DNA of 44,734 nt from an uncultured Spirochaetaceae bacterium (GTDB lineage: Bacteria > Spirochaetota > Spirochaetia > Sphaerochaetales > Sphaerochaetaceae), in contig CALXLH010000029.1 of NCBI GenBank assembly GCA_944389145.1, positions 1 through 44,734 of the forward strand. The letters are read 5' to 3'. Both the position numbers and the translations under genes were made by a program. Of the stretch, positions 33,836 to 43,205 are shown one piece after another (position 1 is the stretch's first letter; the number at the start of each line of letters is the position of its first letter). Under the pieces are notes generated by a model. That model searched no databases. It was not told where the DNA came from and worked only from the letters and a program-made list of their open reading frames with translations.

Positions 33836-34096
33836 TCAGACCATCTTGTTATATGCGTGTGCGAGTCTGCTCTTCTTCCTAGCTGCCGTATTCCTGTGGA
33901 TGATGCCCTTGCCGGAAACACGATCAAGGAGCTTGCAGCTCAGAGCCATCGCCTTCTCAGCCTCAGCCTTATCTCCAGCCGCTACCGCAGCATTGAACTT
34001 CTTGATAGCTGTGCGCATCGTGCTCTTAGCAGCATGGTTGCGAAGGCGGCGCTTAGCCTCCTGACGCTCTCTCTTCTCAACGGACCTATTAGACAT
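33836..34096 (-). CDS. rpsT: 30S ribosomal protein S20
   Basis: Ribosomal protein S20, 86 residues, all-helical and basic, with the typical RRLRNHAAKSTMRTAIKKF and the C-terminal GIIHRNTAARKKSRLA. It is the first gene of a unit with HU, lnt and cinA. GGAGGA lies directly before the ATG, and a promoter with a leader hairpin lies upstream. Confidence 0.95.
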   Translation of the reverse strand: MSNRSVEKRERQEAKRRLRNHAAKSTMRTAIKKFNAAVAAGDKAEAEKAMALSCKLLDRVSGKGIIHRNTAARKKSRLAHAYNKMV

Positions 34097-34141
34097 TTAT
34101 TCCTCCAAACATTTCCATTCAATGAAGTTATCAATCAAACG

Positions 34142-34161
34142 GCTGTCGTAAGGCCGACAGC
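34142..34161 (-). promoter_or_regulatory. hairpin at the 5' end of the rpsT mRNA
   Basis: GCTGTCG (34142-34148) pairs perfectly with CGACAGC (34155-34161) around six bases. It would form at the very start of the transcript from the predicted promoter, leaving the ribosome site free. It may protect the mRNA or serve S20 feedback control. Confidence 0.45.
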
Positions 34162-34169
34162 GCTTAAAG

Positions 34170-34198
34170 AAATTACCACAAAGACAATGGGTAGTCAA
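34170..34198 (-). promoter_or_regulatory. sigma-70 promoter of rpsT
   Basis: On the minus strand, TTGACT (34198-34193), a 17-base spacer and TAATTT (34175-34170), with the start site near 34163. Confidence 0.7.
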
Positions 34199-34217
34199 CA
34201 CCTTATCTGGCAATACT

Positions 34218-34369
34218 TTATTTTTCCACGCAGATGAAGCATCCCGTGTTGCCGAGAACGGGGACGACACGAGCGATGATCCCCTTCTCCATAAGCTCCT
34301 TCACTCAGGCAGCCATCAATCCACTGCTTATCAGAGGCTCTCTGGCAAAGCTAGCGAGGCAAGCCGGAA
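34218..34369 (-). pseudogene. possible gene remnant
   Basis: In one minus-strand frame the DNA reads as protein-like sequence: SFAREPLISSGLMAA, an in-frame TGA (34305-34307), then VKELMEKGIIARVVPVLG and a tail ending at TAA (34218-34220). The tail looks like the end of a real protein, but I cannot name the family. It may be the leftover 3' end of a gene. Apart from this, 34199-34369 shows nothing. Confidence 0.3.
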
Positions 34370-35383
34370 TCACTCCCATCCATGTATCAGGAACATCGGC
34401 TTGATGGCCATGATCTCATCATACTCTTCCTGCGAGACGCTGCAGGAGCCATCGATAGCCTTAAGCTCATCCTTCATGATACCGAATGCCTCATCCCAGT
34501 CAGCGGAACGCCCTTCTTCCACGATCCGCATCACCCTTGCCAGTACCACAGGATGGGCATAATGCGGAGGCAGAAGGAATCCAGGATATCCCTTGATATA
34601 CTCCCCCATCGCCCTTACCGCATCATCCAATCTCCGCAGTATCATACGATGGCTGTCACGTCCGGATGGCATGACGGAAAGCCCGGAGAAGAGAAACACC
34701 AACGCGATACCGAATATGGCAATATAAGATGAATTCCCAAAGCCGTCATTAATCATTGAAAACACTCCATAGGCAGATGCTGCTGCACCGAGAAGGACGA
34801 TTGCCGTAGCCACATAGCGCAGCGCAGGCTTCGAGATATCCTCGGAACGCCTGCGTCTGGAAGCGATGGAAAGCGCGGTATAGAGAGAAGGCTCCTTCTC
34901 CAGGAACAGACGCTCGAGCCTAAGCTCCCTGATGAGCGCCTTCGCATCCTCGCAAAGATCCCTGCTCATCCGGGAAGCCTCTTCCTCCCGCCTCCTCCTG
35001 ACGCGTTCCTCAGCCGCCTCGCTCATGAATGAGAGCCATGGAGCCCTAGCCATCACCGCAGCAAGAAGGCTATCCACGACATCCTCCCTCCCGATATAGC
35101 AGGAGCGCTCGCCTCCCTCGTTAAGCTCGACGACGAGATAAGAGGCAGAAGCGAACGCGCCACGGCCAGAGAAGCCTCCCTTAGTCATCGCGATGCGCTT
35201 ATATATCCTACGGACTGCCTCATACGGAATGTACCTGTGCCTCTCAAGCAGGAAGGTTCCGAGATACACGGCCTTGTCTCCGACTCCTGCCGGTCCGAAA
35301 CGCATTGCCGAGGAAGCATCCCTATCCAGCACGTCAGCAGGGAGGATTGATGATGACAGAGGCACAGGACGGAAAAGAGGCAT
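34370..35383 (-). CDS. hypothetical membrane protein
   Basis: I do not recognise this protein, 337 residues from the ATG at 35383. The N-terminal half is soluble and basic, with a PH-like segment (AVYLGTFLLERHRYIPYEAVRRIYKR) and a charged helix (EEAAERVRRRREEEASRM, an approximate reading of the helical stretch near 125-145). Two membrane helices lie near residues 195-245 (YVATAIVLLGAAASAYGVF and IAIFGIALVFLFSGLSVM). The C-terminal 100 residues are helical. The start at 35383 follows the cstA stop by one base; an earlier in-frame start lies inside cstA. It is the last gene of the long transport operon. Confidence 0.65.
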   Translation of the reverse strand: MPLFRPVPLSSSILPADVLDRDASSAMRFGPAGVGDKAVYLGTFLLERHRYIPYEAVRRIYKRIAMTKGGFSGRGAFASASYLVVELNEGGERSCYIGREDVVDSLLAAVMARAPWLSFMSEAAEERVRRRREEEASRMSRDLCEDAKALIRELRLERLFLEKEPSLYTALSIASRRRRSEDISKPALRYVATAIVLLGAAASAYGVFSMINDGFGNSSYIAIFGIALVFLFSGLSVMPSGRDSHRMILRRLDDAVRAMGEYIKGYPGFLLPPHYAHPVVLARVMRIVEEGRSADWDEAFGIMKDELKAIDGSCSVSQEEYDEIMAIKPMFLIHGWE

Positions 35384-35384
35384 A

Positions 35385-36833
35385 TCAGGCAGAGATCCTC
35401 TTCTTCCTGATGACAGCAAGGAACAGCGAGAGGAACAATACCGCTGCTATGATGCCCGCAGGATACGCGAAGGCGGTCGGCAGCGATAGGCATTCCGGGG
35501 CCGAGAAGAAGTACGTTGCGGAGACTGCTGACATGAAGAAGGCAGGTACTGCAGTAAGCCAGAAGCATTTTCCCTCAAGGAACAGATACATGCTTGCCGT
35601 CCACAGCACGATCATCGCCAAGGTCTGATTTGTCCAGCTGAAGTACCTCCACACGACTGAGTAATCAAGGAAGCTTATGATCAGGCCTGCGCCAAGAAGC
35701 GGCACGCATAGGGCAAGGCGCTTCTTCCAATCGTCCTGATCCAGTCCTATCCAGTCAGCTATCGTGAGACGGGCGGAACGGAACGCAGTGTCCCCAGATG
35801 TTATCGGGCACACGATGACTCCGATCATGGCAAGCGCTACGCCCACACCTCCCATCGTCCTGGAGCAGACATCGTAGATAGCCGCGCTCTGGCCTGAGGA
35901 GAGAGCCGCGGCAAGACCGGTGGAAAGCCCTCCTGAGACCTCATAGATAGCACAGCCGGCGGCTGCCCAGATAAGGGCAATCACGCCTTCGGCGGTCATT
36001 GCCCCATAGAACACGAAACGTCCCTGCCTCTCGCTCTTCATGCAGCGAGCCATCAGAGGAGACTGCGTGGCATGGAAGCCGGAGATCGCACCGCATGCCA
36101 CGGTTATGAACATGAATGCCCAGACAGGCGTCTGGTCGGGATGCATGTTCCTGAATGAGGACCATATCTCCGGAATCGAATAATCAGGATCCGTGAATAT
36201 GCCGAAGATCACGCCAATGGCCATGATGATGAGGCAGATGCCGAATATCGGATATATCTTTCCGATGATCTTATCGATCGAGACGAACGTGGCTATGAAG
36301 TAATAAGCGAGGATCACGATGATCCACATGCGGGTATTTAGAAGGAAGCTTCCCTCATCTGCGCCGGAATTGCCTATAAGCTCGACCACAAGCCCTGCCG
36401 GTCCGACAGCGAACACCGTACCAACCATCACAAGGAGGACGACGGAGAACACACGCATCACATTCTTCATGATCCCTCCCATGTAGATTCCCGTCACCTC
36501 GGATATCGAATAGCCGTCATTGCGCTCGCTGAGCATGCCTGAGAAATAATCATGGACCCCGCCGGCGAATATCGTACCCAGAGTGATCCACAGGAAGACC
36601 ACAGGTCCCCATAGCGCGCCCTGCATCGCGCCGAATATCGGTCCCAGTCCCGCTATGTTCAGCAGCTGTACCAGGAAGAGCTTCCATTCAGGCATCACGA
36701 CGTAATCGACACCATCATCGATACGCACGGCAGGAGTCTCCCTGTCATCTGGGTGAAACACATCCTCCACAAGTCGTCCATAGACGAAATACCCCGCGAT
36801 AAGCACGGAAAGACAGATAACGAAGCTGATCAT
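35385..36833 (-). CDS. cstA: carbon starvation protein A (CstA) family transporter
   Basis: Peptide or pyruvate transporter of the CstA family, 482 residues with many membrane helices; it is the short form lacking the extra C-terminal part of the E. coli protein. Conserved segments include LNIAGLGPIFGAMQGALWGP near residue 60, FAGGVHDYFSGMLSERN near 90 and ISGFHATQSPLMARC near 255. The ATG at 36833 overlaps the stop of the symporter gene as ATGA and has GGAGG eight bases upstream; an in-frame TTG 15 bases earlier is less likely. Confidence 0.92.
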   Translation of the reverse strand: MISFVICLSVLIAGYFVYGRLVEDVFHPDDRETPAVRIDDGVDYVVMPEWKLFLVQLLNIAGLGPIFGAMQGALWGPVVFLWITLGTIFAGGVHDYFSGMLSERNDGYSISEVTGIYMGGIMKNVMRVFSVVLLVMVGTVFAVGPAGLVVELIGNSGADEGSFLLNTRMWIIVILAYYFIATFVSIDKIIGKIYPIFGICLIIMAIGVIFGIFTDPDYSIPEIWSSFRNMHPDQTPVWAFMFITVACGAISGFHATQSPLMARCMKSERQGRFVFYGAMTAEGVIALIWAAAGCAIYEVSGGLSTGLAAALSSGQSAAIYDVCSRTMGGVGVALAMIGVIVCPITSGDTAFRSARLTIADWIGLDQDDWKKRLALCVPLLGAGLIISFLDYSVVWRYFSWTNQTLAMIVLWTASMYLFLEGKCFWLTAVPAFFMSAVSATYFFSAPECLSLPTAFAYPAGIIAAVLFLSLFLAVIRKKRISA

Positions 36834-38416
36834 TTCGGTTGCCTCCAATTACTTCTGAGAACCTTCATATCCAGCATATCAAGCTCGCCGGAAAGCTCGA
36901 CAAGCTCCAGCTGGAGACAGGCAAGGTTGAATGCGGTAGCTACGAATTCGAGGATCACGTTAAACGCGATGGCGATTGCGATGGCCTCATCGGGAATGCC
37001 CAGCTGCGTCATCAGCATCGTATAGCATATGAGCGCACCGCCAGGTATCGGAGGAGCGGCAACCGCCAGCACGAACGTAATGATGATGGCACTCAGAAGC
37101 CATGGCAGCGATATCGGCACGCCATAGACCTCTGCCATGCAGAAGGCCGCAGCAAGGAAGAGTATCGAAGCCCCAGGCATGAACACCACCTGTCCAAGGG
37201 GAATGCCGAAGCTGATGATCTTCCTATCGATGCCCAGATCCTTCTCACAGCACTCGGTGTTCGTTGAGAAGGCAGCGGCAGAGGAGTCGGTAGTGATGGC
37301 TATAAGGAACGTAGGAGCTATCTTGCGGATGAGCAGCATGGGCCTTATGCCCTTCCTCACAGAGACCATCAGGATATATACGATGATGATCACGAGATCG
37401 CCCAGAAGCATGATCGGTATGAACTTGGAAGAACTCATCAATACGCCGAAATCGCTGTCCACGATCATGTTGAAGATGCTCCCGAAGACAAAGAAGGGGA
37501 CAAGGGTGCTGACGGCCTCCATCAGAAGCTGGATGATATAGTCGGCCTGCTCGAAGAATGACGTGACGGTAGCAACCTTCTGCCCAAGCACCACGATCGA
37601 TACTCCAAGCATCACGGCAACCGATATGATCTGCAGTGGATTTCCCTCGGTGAATGGAGTGAAGAGGTTTCCGGGGACGATGCCGAGCAGCATATCAAGG
37701 ATAGATGAGAAGTCAAGCGCATTGCCTCCAAGCGATGAAAGATCGAAGAAAGGCAGATATATCAGCGTCACAAGCACGTTCAGCAGCAGCGTCATGATGA
37801 GGAATCGTGACATCATCAGCTTGCCGATGCGGCCAAGCGTCGCAGTATCTCCTATGCTGCAGATGCCTATCAGCACGGAGCAGAATATCATAGGTCCGGA
37901 TACGGCAGAGAGCAGGCCCATGAACGCACCAAGAAGCGGGGAGACAACCTGGGAAGAGAAGAATATACCGACGCCATCCGGCAGGACACGGCAGAGAAGG
38001 CCGCAGGCAAAGGACAGCAGGACAGCGGCGATGATATACACCATCTGGGAACGCTTCTTCTTGCGTGGCGTGAACGTGATTATATTCCGACCGTTGCGAT
38101 ACTGCCATAGCGGGGCTGCCCCCATGCTCGTAAGGAGGCTATGAAGCACGATGCCCTCTTCCTCCCCATCCTCCTCGAAAGGGTTGAAACGCTCGCTGTC
38201 GAATGAAAGCTCTATCCGCATGCGGCCAAGCCGCCTGATGCATCTTACCCCTGTCCGGATTCCCTCTCCGAAGCGTTCCTGATACTTCAGGAGTATCTCT
38301 TCAGCAGTAAGCTGTATGCGGAGCCTGTTCTTCTCCTCAGCCTTTCCGGCCACGAGGAATGATTCCAGCTCATCATTGATGGCAACTATGCTGGCGTTAT
38401 CAAGAGAAAAGTCCAT
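36830..38416 (-). CDS. dicarboxylate/amino-acid symporter with N-terminal RsbW/GHKL-like domain
   Basis: Two-domain protein of 528 residues. Residues about 125-500 are a DAACS (GltP/SDF) symporter with hairpin regions (SISLPW.. and AAPPIPGGALICYT) and about eight membrane helices. The first 118 residues are an extra cytoplasmic domain that looks like a degenerate RsbW-type histidine-kinase-like ATPase: IQLTAEEILLKYQERFG (34-50) in the place of the N-box helix, RFNPFEE (76-82) in the place of the ATP-lid strand, and a closing WQYRNGRNIITFTPR (104-118) much like the last strand of anti-sigma kinases. The N-box asparagine is not evident. It lies five bases after the PP2C phosphatase and overlaps cstA. 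Confidence 0.8.
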   Translation of the reverse strand: MDFSLDNASIVAINDELESFLVAGKAEEKNRLRIQLTAEEILLKYQERFGEGIRTGVRCIRRLGRMRIELSFDSERFNPFEEDGEEEGIVLHSLLTSMGAAPLWQYRNGRNIITFTPRKKKRSQMVYIIAAVLLSFACGLLCRVLPDGVGIFFSSQVVSPLLGAFMGLLSAVSGPMIFCSVLIGICSIGDTATLGRIGKLMMSRFLIMTLLLNVLVTLIYLPFFDLSSLGGNALDFSSILDMLLGIVPGNLFTPFTEGNPLQIISVAVMLGVSIVVLGQKVATVTSFFEQADYIIQLLMEAVSTLVPFFVFGSIFNMIVDSDFGVLMSSSKFIPIMLLGDLVIIIVYILMVSVRKGIRPMLLIRKIAPTFLIAITTDSSAAAFSTNTECCEKDLGIDRKIISFGIPLGQVVFMPGASILFLAAAFCMAEVYGVPISLPWLLSAIIITFVLAVAAPPIPGGALICYTMLMTQLGIPDEAIAIAIAFNVILEFVATAFNLACLQLELVELSGELDMLDMKVLRSNWRQPK

Positions 38417-38421
38417 ACTTC

Positions 38422-39855
38422 CTACCTATCAAAGCCTTTCCCTGCCCTATATTCCAGGCAGAGCATCGTTATATCATCAGCCTGATCGCGTCCGGCAGTG
38501 AACGATCTGAGGCTATCGACCATCGCTCTGACGATGTTCTCAGGAGATACCGTACCTGAAACAGGAAGCGCCTTTCCGATCCGATCCCTGCCAAAGAGCG
38601 AATCATCGGTTCCGACTGCCTCTGATACCCCATCGGTATAGAGAAACAGCCTGTCACCTGGAGAAAGCATGATCCGGCCTGTCTTGTACACAGTGTCATC
38701 CAGCCCGGCAAGCACGAAGCCCGGTGTCACACGCTCAGCGGCAAACGGTGATCCTGAACGCGATATGAACGGAGGCTCATGGCCAGCATTGGCATACAGG
38801 AATTCTCCAGATGAAAGATCCAGCACGCCTTCGAAAGCCGTGATGAAGAAACCCTCCTTGTCTGATTCCGCGAGAAGCCTGTTCACGATGGTGAACACCT
38901 CGCCGGGAGTACGTCCCGGAATCGTATGGTTCTTTATAAGCGTCTTGCCGATCATCATGAAGAGAGCTGCAGGCACACCCTTGCCGGAAACGTCAGCCAT
39001 CACTACGGCAAGGTGGTTCTCATCGACCATGAAGAAATCATAGAAATCCCCGCCGACTTCCTTGGCAGGCGTCATCGAGGCGAAGATATCGAACTCTTCA
39101 CGGTCAGGAAAAGCAGGAAACGTGGAAGGAAGCACCGAGGTCTGTATCTCGGTAGCTATATCAAGCTCGGCACGGATGCGCTCGGTATCCCTGACAAGCC
39201 TATCCTGCATCGAGACAAGAGCATGGGTACGCCTTGACAGCGTCATTGAGATGAGATGGACAAGCACCAGTATCATCGCGCGAGGCAGATAGTAGAAGTT
39301 GAAGCCACGGACATATATATTGTCACCGGTGGACATATGGCGCCCTATATACCCAAGCCTTTGCGATGCGCTTCCCGGATCCTCGACAGCGTGCATGACA
39401 TTGCTGTCCCATACGCCGATGGCAAGGCCAAGATAGAATGTCACAAGCATCAGCGAAAGCACCGCGAAGGTCGTAAAGCGGGTCACCCTGGGGGAATAGT
39501 AGTGGCATGAGAGTATTATCGGGCAGCTCCAGGCTAGGACCGCATGCATGGTCAGCACCGCCGAGAGCATAGCGATCCCAAGCGCGAAGCACCCTATCAT
39601 CAGGTACTTCGTCTCCTTCCTGCCGTTCATCCCAGCCTTCTCAAGGACAGAAGGAACAAGGAAGAGCAATATGGATAGCGGCATTATCATATTCATCATC
39701 GTCCTGTCGACGATGAAGAACCCCGCTATATTCAGTATCCATATCAGCGCGGCAATGAGGGATGCAAGCCGGAGGCAGGCAGCCGTATAGCGGTTCGCCT
39801 GCTCCTCGTTGAGGTGGAACAGATCACCATGGCCTTCCATATCGGGAGGCATCAT
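38422..39855 (-). CDS. membrane SpoIIE/RsbU-type PP2C phosphatase
   Basis: Serine/threonine phosphatase of 477 residues. About six membrane helices fill residues 28-205, then a short coiled linker ([22 protein letters not shown], an approximate reading), then a SpoIIE-type PP2C domain (about 245-470). Metal-binding motifs are EVGGDFYDF (266-274), ADVSGKG (287-293), YTDGVSEA and DQADDITML. In RsbU/SpoIIE systems such enzymes dephosphorylate a STAS-domain antagonist phosphorylated by an RsbW-like kinase. No STAS protein is encoded here, but both flanking transporters carry RsbW-like domains. The start overlaps the ABC ATPase stop as ATGA. Confidence 0.88.
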   Translation of the reverse strand: MMPPDMEGHGDLFHLNEEQANRYTAACLRLASLIAALIWILNIAGFFIVDRTMMNMIMPLSILLFLVPSVLEKAGMNGRKETKYLMIGCFALGIAMLSAVLTMHAVLAWSCPIILSCHYYSPRVTRFTTFAVLSLMLVTFYLGLAIGVWDSNVMHAVEDPGSASQRLGYIGRHMSTGDNIYVRGFNFYYLPRAMILVLVHLISMTLSRRTHALVSMQDRLVRDTERIRAELDIATEIQTSVLPSTFPAFPDREEFDIFASMTPAKEVGGDFYDFFMVDENHLAVVMADVSGKGVPAALFMMIGKTLIKNHTIPGRTPGEVFTIVNRLLAESDKEGFFITAFEGVLDLSSGEFLYANAGHEPPFISRSGSPFAAERVTPGFVLAGLDDTVYKTGRIMLSPGDRLFLYTDGVSEAVGTDDSLFGRDRIGKALPVSGTVSPENIVRAMVDSLRSFTAGRDQADDITMLCLEYRAGKGFDR

Positions 39856-40958
39856 GATCTCTCCCCTGATATCAGCCGCATCGAGAGCTCCGATGAGTAT
39901 CCGTCCTCATCGATCTCCCTGTATGAGATATCCTCGGCAACGCCCCTGACTATCATCATCGACAGCTCATCGACACGCTCCATCGGATCGAACGGATCAC
40001 CGCTGTAGCGGATACGCACATCAGCGGATCCAGACTCTTCGGAATACTCGGAGAGTATCTGCAGGCAGAAATCATCAGCCATCAGCGGCATTATCGTCTG
40101 CACGCAAAGCTCCTCGAATACAACCTGCATCCCATTTATGAGCCTCTGCGGCATCATATGACGCCTGCCGAACTCCTCAAGGCGGCTGTTGATGCCTATG
40201 AAATCGAAATCCCGCGAGGTTATCGTCTCCTCAAACACCTTGAGACGACGGATGAACTGCCTCGTCCTCTCCTTCCTGGGGTTATCAAAGATCTCCTCAG
40301 GCGTTCCATCCTCGTACACCTCCCCCTGATCCATATAGAACACGCGAGTCGATACATCCCTTGCGAATTTCATCTCATGAGTGACGATCATCATCGTGAG
40401 CCCCTGCTTCGCAAGGCTGCGGATGACGGCCAGGACCTCCCCGACCATCGTAGGATCAAGCGCGCTCGTCGGCTCATCGAACAGCACGATTTCCGGATCC
40501 ATGGCGAGGGTCCGGGCTATTGCGACACGCTGCTTCTGGCCGCCAGACAGCTCATCGGGGAATGAGAGCGCCTTATCAGCCAGCCCCACCATGCGCAGCA
40601 GATCCATGCCCCTGTCATAAGCCTCCTGCCTGGTCTTCCCCAGAAGCGATACGGGCCCCATCATGATATTCTCGATGACGTTCCTGTTCATGAAGAGATT
40701 GAATGACTGGAATACCATCCCCATCTTGCGCCTGACCAGATGGACCTTGCATCCCTTATCCGTGATGGTCTCTCCATCGATCGTTATCGATCCTGATGTC
40801 GGACGCTCGAGAAGGTTTATGCAGCGAAGCAGCGTCGATTTTCCCGTACCCGAAGGCCCGATGATGGAGATGACCTCTCCCTTTCCTATATCGACAGTCA
40901 CATCCTTAAGCGGCGTGACTCCCGGATACTCCTTCCGCAGATTCCTGATAGATATCAT
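39852..40958 (-). CDS. amino-acid ABC ATPase with C-terminal RsbW/GHKL-like domain
   Basis: The first 240 residues are a complete polar-amino-acid ABC ATPase (GlnQ type): Walker [10 protein letters not shown] (34-42), signature LSGGQKQR (near 140), Walker [13 protein letters not shown] and switch VTHEM. Residues 256-368 are an added domain resembling RsbW-type kinases: helix [14 protein letters not shown] (278-291) in the place of the N-box, strand [11 protein letters not shown] (315-325) in the place of the D-x-G box, and a final [17 protein letters not shown]. The N-box asparagine and glycine box are not intact, so nucleotide binding there is uncertain. It overlaps the receptor-permease gene upstream and the phosphatase downstream, both by four bases. 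Confidence 0.85.
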   Translation of the reverse strand: MISIRNLRKEYPGVTPLKDVTVDIGKGEVISIIGPSGTGKSTLLRCINLLERPTSGSITIDGETITDKGCKVHLVRRKMGMVFQSFNLFMNRNVIENIMMGPVSLLGKTRQEAYDRGMDLLRMVGLADKALSFPDELSGGQKQRVAIARTLAMDPEIVLFDEPTSALDPTMVGEVLAVIRSLAKQGLTMMIVTHEMKFARDVSTRVFYMDQGEVYEDGTPEEIFDNPRKERTRQFIRRLKVFEETITSRDFDFIGINSRLEEFGRRHMMPQRLINGMQVVFEELCVQTIMPLMADDFCLQILSEYSEESGSADVRIRYSGDPFDPMERVDELSMMIVRGVAEDISYREIDEDGYSSELSMRLISGERS

Positions 40959-42484
40959 TGCATCCTCACTCCTCTTACCACCCTGTTCTTCCGATCAGGT
41001 TCGACCTTTATCTCCACGGCACTGACGATGAGGCTCAGGAGCCACGAGATGATGAAGTAGATCACAGCAGTCGTGATGAGGGGAAAGAACGCGTCATAGG
41101 TACGGCTTCTGATTATGTCGCTCATCTTAGTGAGATCCTGGATCGCTATATATCCAACTACGGAAGTCATCTTAATAAGCGATATGAACTCGCCCTTGTA
41201 CATCGGAAGGAAATGCATGGCAGCCTGAGGAAGGACGACCTTCAGGAACGACTGCGAGCGTGTGAATCCTATCGCCAGCGCCGCCTCTGTCTGTCCCTTG
41301 TCAACGGCCTTTATGCCTGTATGCATCATCTGGCAGAAATATGCTGCGAAATTCAGTCCGAATCCGATGACGCCGACCCATATCCCATCAAGAGACGTGC
41401 CTGCGAATACGATATAGAAGAGGATCATCAGGAGCACGACTATGGGAGTTCCTTGCAGGATACGGACATACACCTGCACGATACCGCGGGCAATCCGGCT
41501 CCTGGTCATCTTCATGAGGCAGAGCCCGAACCCCAGGACCGTACCCATGGCCGTTGCCAGCACGGATATCTGCACCGTTACCCACAGTCCCTGGAGGATC
41601 ATCTGCCATCTGTCCTCCCTGATGAATGTCTTCTCGAAGCTATCGCGGAGCGTATCCCATATGCCGGCCCTGACCTCGTCCCCCCTCACGACCATCACGA
41701 TGCTACCGTAGTAATCAGGGTCTGAGAACTGGATGCTCTCCTTACGTTCCTCTGTGATCGTTATGCAGCTCGCGCCCATATCATAGCGATTGAGGAGACC
41801 GGGAATGAGGGAAGTAAGATCGGATGTCGATATCTCCGGCATATACCCATACTCACGGCAGAAACGGTAGAGGATATCGATCTCGTAACCAGCTACCTCT
41901 CCATCGACCATATAGGTGAATGGCGCGCTTTCGACGCTCGTTCCAACGCGTATCGTGCCATTCTCCCCCGTAAGGCCGGAGCGGTCGATCACCTTCCGCG
42001 ACTCATCGCTGCCGAACCAGATCGAATCAATCTCCTCCAGCGTGCCATCCTTGCGGATCTTGGCAAGGAACTGGTTCATCTCGTTCCTCAGCTTCGTCCC
42101 CATATCGGTCTTGGCAAAGGCAAAGGCATAGTTCGCCTCACCCAGGCTCTCGTCTATATATGTGACCGATGGGAATGTTATCTGGGTATAGCGCGCCAGA
42201 GGCTCATCCGTAAGATAGCCTGCAAGCTGCCCCTGCGACACCAGATATGCCATATCGGCAAAAGCGTTGTAGTATTCCAGTTCCGCTTCCGGGAATGTCG
42301 ATGATGATATCCCATCGAATACCGTGCCGGTCATCACCCCGATGACGGTGCCAGGAGCCTTCATCTCATCAAGGCTATGATAGAGCTGCCCAGAGCCATC
42401 TTCTCCAGAACAGCCGGTGAAAGCAGGAAGGGACAGTAAGGCAAGGAGCACGGCAAGCACCCCTCTCACACGTAATCTATCCAT
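40955..42484 (-). CDS. amino-acid ABC receptor-permease fusion lipoprotein
   Basis: Single protein of 509 residues joining receptor and permease. A lipoprotein leader ends at FTGC (Cys25). Residues 45-158 match lobe II plus the C-terminal helix of SBP_bac_3 receptors ([36 protein letters not shown]). Residues 176-268 match lobe I ([43 protein letters not shown]). The lobes thus stand in swapped order. Residues about 296-500 are an HisM/GlnP permease with the [14 protein letters not shown] coupling loop. AAGGAGG precedes the ATG. It pairs with the GHKL-tailed ATPase downstream. Confidence 0.88.
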   Translation of the reverse strand: MDRLRVRGVLAVLLALLSLPAFTGCSGEDGSGQLYHSLDEMKAPGTVIGVMTGTVFDGISSSTFPEAELEYYNAFADMAYLVSQGQLAGYLTDEPLARYTQITFPSVTYIDESLGEANYAFAFAKTDMGTKLRNEMNQFLAKIRKDGTLEEIDSIWFGSDESRKVIDRSGLTGENGTIRVGTSVESAPFTYMVDGEVAGYEIDILYRFCREYGYMPEISTSDLTSLIPGLLNRYDMGASCITITEERKESIQFSDPDYYGSIVMVVRGDEVRAGIWDTLRDSFEKTFIREDRWQMILQGLWVTVQISVLATAMGTVLGFGLCLMKMTRSRIARGIVQVYVRILQGTPIVVLLMILFYIVFAGTSLDGIWVGVIGFGLNFAAYFCQMMHTGIKAVDKGQTEAALAIGFTRSQSFLKVVLPQAAMHFLPMYKGEFISLIKMTSVVGYIAIQDLTKMSDIIRSRTYDAFFPLITTAVIYFIISWLLSLIVSAVEIKVEPDRKNRVVRGVRMQ

Positions 42485-43193
42485 TCAGTCCTCCTTCTGA
42501 AAGCCATGCGATGAACTCGTCAGTGGTGAGTGTCCATTCAATCTCAACCTCGGAGCCTGGAAGTATGATGAACTCAGTAAGGCCATACTCATCACCTGCC
42601 TCATTCCAGTCATACGTGTATCCAAGGCGTGTCCAAGGATATGCGGAATCGAAATATGACCATATGATGTTCCCGTCGAACCATTCCTCATAGCCTCCAA
42701 GCGCCGAGCCATCGAGGGCCTTGGCATCCATCTGTGCCGCTATATCCGTGACATAGGCGGGACGTATAAGCTCCTCAGGATCGCACCAGAAGGCAGAGAC
42801 ATGGGTATACCCGCTCCCTTCGGGCAGCCCGATAAGCTCCTCAAGACGCAGGATCCAATCCTCAATGCCTTCTCCGTTCTCCTCGTACCAGGCAAGGATC
42901 TCCTTATCGGTGAATGTCCATATCTCGCCGTTCTCAAGGGTATAGGACGTTCCTTCGATATACCTTTCAGGATGCCTGTTCCATGAGAGCATCAGGACCT
43001 TTCCCTCGTCGTTCCAGGTCGTCAGATCGGAATCAGGAACGATCTCGACAAGCGGGAACAGCTCGCTCTCCTCGGCGAATACGGCATCCCTGACAGCCCT
43101 CTCATACGGTCCAGGGCCATCCTCCACGATCGTTGAGCAGGAGGAAAGCAAGGCTATCAGGATCACAGGCAGGACTATATGGCATCTTCTCAT
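42477..43193 (-). CDS. hypothetical lipoprotein
   Basis: I cannot assign a family. It is 238 residues with a lipoprotein leader (lipobox LSSC, cysteine near residue 19). The mature part is acidic and tryptophan-rich (WSYFDSAYPWTRLGYTYDW, DGNIIW) with no membrane helix, and looks like a periplasmic binding or sensor protein. GGGAGG precedes the ATG. Its 3' end overlaps the receptor-permease gene by eight bases, so a role in the same transport system is likely. Confidence 0.75.
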   Translation of the reverse strand: MRRCHIVLPVILIALLSSCSTIVEDGPGPYERAVRDAVFAEESELFPLVEIVPDSDLTTWNDEGKVLMLSWNRHPERYIEGTSYTLENGEIWTFTDKEILAWYEENGEGIEDWILRLEELIGLPEGSGYTHVSAFWCDPEELIRPAYVTDIAAQMDAKALDGSALGGYEEWFDGNIIWSYFDSAYPWTRLGYTYDWNEAGDEYGLTEFIILPGSEVEIEWTLTTDEFIAWLSEGGLNG

Positions 43194-43205
43194 ATGTCAC
43201 CTCCC

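Noticed and set aside
37563-38144. Plus-strand open frame of 193 codons opposite the symporter
   Set aside because: It is antisense to the well-supported symporter gene, with no ribosome site and no recognisable domain.
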